This document shows, one piece after another, positions 60,001-64,000 of a stretch of 64,000 nt of DNA. The position numbers and the translations under genes were made by a program. Origin of the DNA: Thalassia testudinum (Eukaryota; Streptophyta; Magnoliopsida; Alismatales; Hydrocharitaceae); the NCBI GenBank assembly GCA_037157565.1, contig JAZHRO010000054.1, forward strand, positions 18,025,501 to 18,089,500, given 5' to 3'. A model generated the notes under the pieces. It saw nothing but the letters and a program-made list of their open reading frames with translations. It was not told where the DNA came from and searched no databases. Position 1 is the first letter of the stretch. Every line of letters starts with the position of its first letter.

Positions 60001-63000
60001 GGAGAGAAAAGTGAAATTACCAAGAGAACTGATTTTGGCATCACAAGGCGTCCCACCCTCTAGACAAGAGTCTCCCTCTCCCCACCCAAAAAGCCTTTTC
60101 TCCACCTTATCAATTAGTGGTCTGCAGTCACCCACTCTTGTATGCTTGCCTTTCAAAGACAAACCTGGATAAATAAAGGATGAACTCCGATAAACCATCC
60201 CAAGCAAATGACAGCAATCACCAAGCACTTCTTGCTCCACACCAAAAGGTATGAAAATGAAATTTTCATGGCTGACTATTAGGCCAAAGATATCCCAAAA
60301 ATCTAACCAAAAGCCACCAAGTTCCCAGCTTCCCACCCTCCACCTCCCATAAAAAAGAGTGTCATCAACCTACTAAAGAACTGATGTCAAATGAGATCCA
60401 TCTTGTAGGGAGAACCCAGATAAGATGCTCTCAGCACACAAAAAGCCATCGATGCCAAGACATCGGCCATCAAGGTAAACAAGAGACCCTAAGGCTAGCC
60501 TATTTGAACCCACCATGTAGTTGTCTCCACCCATACGTTGGATTGACATTAACCAAATGGAGAAGGTCATCATCAGGATACATCTCTTAACCTAAGCTAT
60601 CCACAAGTCTGAAAAGTTCCTTCTTCCAAAAACTTGCAAAGAAAAGGCAAACCTGCAAAGTCATAAGCCTTAAAAAAGTCCACCTTTCATAGGAAACTCA
60701 TCCTCCCCCCCCACCCGTTAACCACCATAACAACTGCCAAGATAAAAGATTCTTGAGTTGATCTTCCTCCAACAAAGTAAGATTTTTTTTTTTCAATGTA
60801 AAAAAAGAGGTTAACAAAGGATGCTAACCACTCACCCACCCCCCAATTCATTAATACGGAGACCTAATACTTCCAAGAGAGATTCAAAATTTGTAAACCA
60901 TTGGACACTAACCACCGACACCAAAGCAAAATGGAAGCTCTCCCGAAACAATCTCGAGAATCTATCCCAAATCTCTTCAAAAAAAGAATCTACCCCTAAA
61001 TCGCCATGAAAGCTTATCCAAGATGCATCACGAGTCCAGTAACCAACCAACAACAACATGGCAAAAGAGAAGGTGGAAGAGATGATACATATCTTCAAAG
61101 GGCACAAGCCATGTCAACCTCTAAAACCCAACCTGCCTGAATTCCCATGTGACAATTCTCCTTCTCAATAACCACAGGAAGAACTAGACCTTCAAAAGTA
61201 ACTGGGCCTTCCAATTCCTTGTGCAGTCATCCCTTAATAATATGATCAACCTAACTTAGTCTCCATTAATGCATTCTTTGCCACAAAATGTGATGAGTCA
61301 TCTCAACCTATTCTCAGGTCACGAGCCTCTAAGGCTGCATTTGGATGTTGGGTAAAGTTTATCCTTGGTTAGACTTTATGGTGGGATAAGTTTTAGTGGT
61401 GTTTGATGCAAATAGTGGGATACTGGGAATGAATGTGATAGGTGAATTGATATATTATTAATTGTAAGTTAATATGATATAAATATAGAGGAGAGAGTTG
61501 TAGTTTATTTATTTTATATTTGATATTAGGTTGTTTTATTATTGTTTTGTTGGAAAATGGAGTGTAAGTTAGATGTGATAGGTGAGTTAATATGTTGTAT
61601 ATGGACATTTGAGGTGACATTTTAGCATCGTTCATGCTAACCCCACCATGTCACCTAGTCACGACCGTTATCCAACATCCAAACAATTGCACTCTTTTTT
61701 ATTGGCCCATATCCATATGAAAGCCTCCCTTTCATCACTCCCTAGTAGGCCTATCAAAGCCCATTACTCTCTCTATCAACTCAGAGCCCCTCCCCAATTC
61801 CGCAACATTCTTCTTTCAAATAAACGATGGCAATCATGGGCATCATCAAAGACCAAACGCTCTACATTCTAGGTCTACAACTACTAATCCCACCCACTTC
61901 TTACCAAAGAAAAAAGCCATTCCCTTCTTTAAATTCTCTTCAATAAATTCCAGACAGCATGCTTCCAAGAATCAAGTCAAAGTACCAAAATTTCTTCAAT
62001 TTTCATGTTTCATTTTTATGTCATTCACATAAAAAATGAGCTATATTGTGTCATTGAGGACATTTATCGATTTATTTGAATTAGGATTAAGAGTTTTAGT
62101 CTATTTTTTATGCATGTTTGCATTTTCTATTTTGTTAGGACTACTTTACAATTATTCCACCCTAGCTCTTTATATAAAGAGACTAGGGGGACTTTATTTT
62201 CAATAAGATGAATCATTATTTCTTCCACATGGCATCGAAGCAGGAAAAACTCTAACCTTGGGTCTCTCTCTCTCTCTCTCCTTGAATAGGGAGGCATGCC
62301 ACCACCCCTCCCTACCCTACCTACGTGACACCGTCGACCCCTCCCACTTCTCTATCTCACCACCACCCTCCTTTCTCTCTCTTCCTCTCATGCGTGTTGC
62401 ATAGAGGAGAATGGGCCACCACCACCTTCTTTCTCTCTCTCTCTTCCACTCACATGTGCTACAAAGAGAAGGGGCTTGCATTCAGTCCTCCTTCCCTCTT
62501 CACTAGTGCATGTTGCATAGGGGAAGGCACTAGCATCGCCCTACTCATTCCCACACATGCCACCACCACATGCATGGATTCTACCACCGCACGCGTAGGA
62601 CCTCGCTCTTGCCCGCAAGCCACTATGCAAGCTCGTACGTAATCTCGTGAAGCGTAGAGATCTCCTCATGATGGTTGACAAGAGAACGATTGAATATTTC
62701 TTTTGTAATGGGAACCGTGGACTCTATTGAGGAGCGAACCATCCTCTATTGTTAATGTTGCAACTACTGATGTTGCATCGGGATTCATTGCCTACCCTAC
62801 TCCGACTTCTACATCCTCTAATCCCTTTAAGGATGCTGATGACGATGATGACTGGTAAGGGAATTGAGCACCATGCTCATCTCCTACTCCAGACTACCAA
62901 CCATTACCTTGCTAATTTTTTCACCTCAAGAGTGTTTCGTCGTGGCTAAGCCCTACCTACTATCTCCTACCTGGCTCCCGCCTGGTAGCCATCCATGGCT

Positions 63001-63691
63001 TGAATGCCTCTACCCATTTTTTTTCTCTTCTCCAAGAGAGAAGGGTTTGCATTGGCTGCTTGCCTGCTCCTCTAGCCTAGCGATTACGTCCTTAGGGGGG
63101 AATCCTAGTTTTGGTATACCTCCTGCAAGTTGGGCATTGCATGCACCAACTTGGGAGGGAGTGTTAAAGTTATAGAATTTAGTTAGTTATAGTTTGTTTA
63201 AATTAGAATTAAGGGTTTTAGTTTGTTTTCTATTCTTATTTGCCTTTTTTATTTTGTTTGGACTACTTTATAATTATTCCACCTTGACTCTCTATATAAA
63301 GGGGTTAGGGGGATTTCATTTTCAATAAGACGAATCGTTATTTCTTCCGCAATCACTACATAGCTCATTTTTTATGCATATAACATAAAAATGAAACATG
63401 AAAATTGCTAAAGATGAATAGACGATAGTTACCAAGACAAGTCCGGGGCAAATTTTTCTGCAAGGATGGCAGCCTTTAGGGCAAGTTCTTCGCGCATAGC
63501 AAAATCTGCTGTGCTCATATACTAGAAAAAATCGTAAAGATCACCCCTGTTGAGTGCCAAGATCACCCAAAAACTATTAACTTGAACTAAGAATAGTCTC
63601 TTATCATACCTGCAGCAGTTCTTCAACTATGTCCTTTGCATTTGTAACATCACACATCCCATAAAGTAGATCAAGTGCACGCCTTCTAATA
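43917..63691 (-). CDS. AP2A: AP-2 complex subunit alpha (alpha-adaptin), 3' 17 exons, partial
   Basis: This encodes the large alpha subunit of the plasma-membrane AP-2 clathrin adaptor, which binds lipid and cargo, recruits clathrin and holds the appendage that gathers accessory proteins. Exons (plus coordinates, 5' to 3'): 63610-63691, 63433-63521, 50258-50363, 50103-50168, 48790-48896, 48568-48672, 48346-48466, 47974-48150, 47653-47883, 47280-47360, 46991-47155, 46828-46914, 46614-46739, 44921-45001, 44743-44814, 44254-44333, 43917-44061. All have GT donors and AG acceptors, and the phases join without a break over 1,921 bp (about 640 codons including the stop). The family is about 1,000 residues, so the N-terminal trunk lies right of the window. 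It ends AMLAGLL. It appears intact and is the only host gene here. Confidence 0.96.
45550..46537. repeat. Approximately 1-kb insertion-like repeat in an AP2A intron
   Basis: It lies in the intron between exons 46614-46739 and 44921-45001. Both ends have TTTTAAAA next to GC-rich blocks (TTTTAAAAGGTGCACCTCGA on the left, CCTCACATTTTTTAAAACC on the right), with GCCTC-rich subterminal DNA and an AT-rich centre (about 45950-46440). This looks like a non-autonomous mobile element. Its family is unknown and a clear target duplication was not found. Confidence 0.5.
46614..47360 (-). CDS. AP2A: Alpha-adaptin appendage, sandwich side (four exons)
   Basis: Exons: 47280-47360 ([19 protein letters not shown]), 46991-47155 ([19 protein letters not shown], later [18 protein letters not shown]), 46828-46914 ([20 protein letters not shown]) and 46614-46739 ([34 protein letters not shown]). 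This is the immunoglobulin-like sandwich, running into the platform. The Trp of FFPQW stands where the ligand-binding Trp of the alpha appendage is known in the animal family; that role is inferred from the family. Confidence 0.92.
47653..48150 (-). CDS. AP2A: Alpha-adaptin hinge (two exons)
   Basis: Exon 47974-48150 reads [20 protein letters not shown] and continues with a Gln/Val-rich linker to VKVPSQNV. Exon 47653-47883 (77 codons) holds [20 protein letters not shown], then [18 protein letters not shown], and is otherwise Pro/Gly/Ser-rich. This is the flexible hinge between trunk and appendage. The DLLGDLLG stretch resembles leucine-based clathrin-box wording, but no assay is implied. Confidence 0.9.
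48346..50363 (-). CDS. AP2A: Alpha-adaptin C-terminal trunk (five exons)
   Basis: The five exons between 50363 and 48346 read, in order: [19 protein letters not shown] with [74 protein letters not shown]; and [20 protein letters not shown], ending MPKFPERQ. All are recognisable helices of the adaptin trunk. Codons split across introns (TC|G, AA|A) are restored exactly. Confidence 0.95.
48897..50102 (-). other. AP2A: AP2A intron of about 1.2 kb
   Basis: AT-rich intron sequence. I see no coding exon, RNA gene or clear mobile element in it. Confidence 0.7.
50364..52009 (-). other. AP2A: Part of the 13-kb AP2A intron, unassigned
   Basis: Intron sequence adjoining exon 50258-50363. Small frames on both strands (for example 50874-51062 and 51257-51505) match nothing I recognise. 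The stretch 50880-51880 is less AT-rich than its surroundings and may be an old insertion, but ends and duplications were not found. Confidence 0.5.
52010..52144 (+). repeat. Copia 5' LTR
   Basis: 135 bp, ending CTTCA before the primer site at 52148. Such short LTRs are common in Copia elements. Confidence 0.8.
52148..52160 (+). promoter_or_regulatory. Copia primer-binding site for initiator-Met tRNA
   Basis: TGGTATCAGAGCA lies three bases after the 5' LTR and matches the complement of plant initiator-Met tRNA. Confidence 0.9.
52960..53960 (+). pseudogene. Copia protease and integrase relics
   Basis: Near 52972-53000 the protease active site reads [11 protein letters not shown] (usual DSGA). 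Then [12 protein letters not shown], and [20 protein letters not shown] with [15 protein letters not shown], the integrase zinc-binding region. The core follows: [20 protein letters not shown] and LIMVDDF. Stops follow at once and the rest can be read only by changing frame. Confidence 0.75.
54650..56200 (+). pseudogene. Copia reverse transcriptase and RNase H relics
   Basis: Traces of [44 protein letters not shown], and [11 protein letters not shown] (usual YVDD, the second residue pair changed). RNase [31 protein letters not shown] and [20 protein letters not shown], then SEYKAMVHT. Several stops and shifts. The order after the integrase fixes this as Copia rather than Gypsy. Confidence 0.75.
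56214..56348 (+). repeat. Copia 3' LTR
   Basis: This 135-bp copy is preceded by the polypurine tract and ends CTTCT, where the left LTR ends CTTCA. Confidence 0.8.
56349..57293. other. AP2A: Unassigned intron sequence
   Basis: Intron DNA between the Copia element and the CACTA-like end. A 78-codon frame (56424-56660) resembles nothing I know. Confidence 0.5.
57294..57345 (+). repeat. CACTA-type (En/Spm) transposon terminus, lone
   Basis: CACTACAAGAAAAAT at 57294 is the typical plant CACTA inverted-repeat start, followed by GGGATGACATTGATGTG. I find no matching right end (TTTTTCTTGTAGTG) in the window, so it is an isolated or truncated end. Confidence 0.5.
57655..58480 (+). mobile_element. 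Second Copia-like relic: LTR, primer site and leader
   Basis: 57655-57788 resembles the 5' LTR of a Copia element: TGTTGAGGGT start-like, AT-rich body, CTCATTTTTCTTGACA end. Then comes ATGATATTAGAACA (about 57790-57804), a mutated initiator-Met primer site. The following CA/CC-rich stretch, to about 58480, resembles the leader/gag start of such elements. No further coding domain is seen. Confidence 0.45.
58481..59959. other. AP2A: Unassigned intron sequence
   Basis: Small frames without recognisable family. A stretch near 59160-59470 looks slightly different in composition, but I could not tie it to an organelle or element. Confidence 0.4.
59960..61215 (-). pseudogene. LINE (L1) RT and zf-RVT relics in rearranged order
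   Basis: On the minus strand from 60340 downward: [40 protein letters not shown] and [19 protein letters not shown] wording match the L1 RT thumb. Upstream pieces at about 60360-60600 recall FADD (VDDTLF) and [12 protein letters not shown]. Still further upstream on the same strand, about 61215-61000, [13 protein letters not shown] and [10 protein letters not shown] resemble the RT zinc finger. Zinc finger 5' of RT is the reverse of the normal order, so two fragments or a rearrangement are present. All frames are broken. Confidence 0.6.
61333..61692. mobile_element. MITE-like element (about 360 bp)
   Basis: It starts GGCTGCATTTGGATGTTGGG and ends around TATCCAACATCCAAACAATTGCAC. The two ends share TTTGGATGTTGG in inverted orientation, and the inside is AT-rich. 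The G(Y)TGCATTTGGATGTTGG type of terminus is common among plant MITEs. No exact target duplication was identified. Confidence 0.6.
61997..63407. repeat. Hairpin-type repeat arms around a TRIM-like element
   Basis: Arms 61997-62044 (CAATTTTCATGTTTCATTTT ... TGAGCTA) and 63361-63407 (TAGCTCATTTTTTATG ... CATGAAAATTG) are close reverse complements, about 47 bp. Between them lies the LTR element below. The likely history is insertion of a small LTR element into the apex of a foldback MITE. Confidence 0.65.
62047..63351 (+). mobile_element. TRIM-like short LTR element
   Basis: Direct repeats of about 185-190 bp, 62047-62229 and 63162-63351, share CTATATAAAG, ACTATTCCACC-type and CAATAAGAYGAATCRTTATTT blocks and end TTCCRCA. 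The left one is followed at once by TGGCATCGAAGCAGG, a variant initiator-Met primer site. The right one is preceded by the polypurine tract TTGGGAGGGAG and starts TGTTAAAG. The 930-bp interior has no retroelement domains, hence non-autonomous. Confidence 0.7.
63433..63691 (-). CDS. AP2A: Alpha-adaptin trunk exons before the 13-kb intron
   Basis: Exon 63610-63691 reads [20 protein letters not shown] and ends VEELLQ. Exon 63433-63521 reads [20 protein letters not shown] then AEKFAPDLS, ending with two bases of a Trp codon that is completed across the long intron. These are HEAT-like helices of the alpha trunk. The right-hand exon begins with one base completing a split codon, so more exons lie beyond 64000. 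Confidence 0.95.
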
Positions 63692-64000
63692 CTGCAAAGG
63701 TATTAAGAATTGTCTCAGCATCCCCAAGAATATGCCTATTCATTTAGCATTTTTTTCTGTAAGGAAGGAGGTCAGTAGTCTGTGTTATTGCAAAGCTTTT
63801 AGCAAGCACAATCCTCATTAAACAACTGTAATACACCTAACTTGCACTGCAACTTTAAGCCATGAAATCTGATGTTAATTAATTTATCTGCAAACTACTT
63901 AAAAACAATCAATTGAATTACTGGAATGTATTTTCTTTCATGCTTTTATGAGAATAGAAAGATTTGAATCCTCATTTATTGAAGAAAAGCCATTAATGGA

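Noticed and set aside
1..64000. CRISPR array, riboswitch, operon or phage features
   Set aside because: No spaced direct repeats of CRISPR type and no bacterial-type gene layout. The window is plant nuclear DNA.

Overview
The window is nuclear DNA of a flowering plant. It holds the 3' part of one intron-rich host gene with GT/AG introns, inside an angiosperm-type repeat landscape: Ty3/Gypsy elements with tRNA-Asp and initiator-Met primer sites, a Ty1/Copia element, L1-type LINEs, MITEs and a TRIM-like element. I cannot name the species. No bacterial-type operon, CRISPR array or rRNA gene is visible.

Region 1-4739 is AT-rich intergenic DNA with one weak reverse-transcriptase relic. Region 4740-38309 is a nest of mobile elements that can be resolved by target-site duplications (TSDs). 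The oldest layer is an L1-type LINE on the plus strand: ORF1 from 4740, endonuclease from about 31900, RT from about 33000 and 36378, RT zinc finger from about 37540, poly-A at 38292. A chromodomain Gypsy element (Tekay/Del-like, minus strand, 5599-31594, TSD CAAAG) split the LINE. Its 3' LTR was split by a solo LTR of another family (5855-22053, TSD ACTAA/ACCAA). That solo LTR was split by an Athila-like Gypsy element (6964-21520, TSD CTCCT). The Athila RT gene was split in turn by an inverted solo LTR of its own family (13930-16660, TSD GTACT). The LINE RT also carries an unusual 3.0-kb LTR-derived element whose two ends are inverted copies of the same LTR terminus (33340-36372, TSD TTACC). 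All coding regions in the nest are broken by stops, frameshifts or insertions.

Region 38310-43540 is AT-rich intergenic DNA with minor repeats. Region 43541-63691 (minus strand) is the 3' part of the gene for the large alpha subunit of the AP-2 clathrin adaptor. Seventeen coding exons join in phase, giving about 640 codons: C-terminal trunk, hinge and both appendage subdomains. The N-terminal trunk lies beyond the right edge. The gene's introns carry many insertions. One 13.07-kb intron (50364-63432) holds a degenerate Copia element, a second Copia-like relic, LINE relics, a MITE, a lone CACTA-type end, and a TRIM-like element between the arms of a hairpin repeat. Another intron holds a roughly 1-kb repeat.

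The host gene serves clathrin-mediated endocytosis. Everything else is selfish DNA, mostly dead. Points worth attention are the five-level nest, the LTR element with two identical ends, a conserved RNA hairpin with GNRA-type loops in the Athila leader, a 2.7-kb inverted LTR pair that could make double-stranded RNA, clusters of GACGTC palindromes in Gypsy LTRs, and pol III-like boxes in a solo LTR. Family assignments are by eye and could be checked by similarity search.
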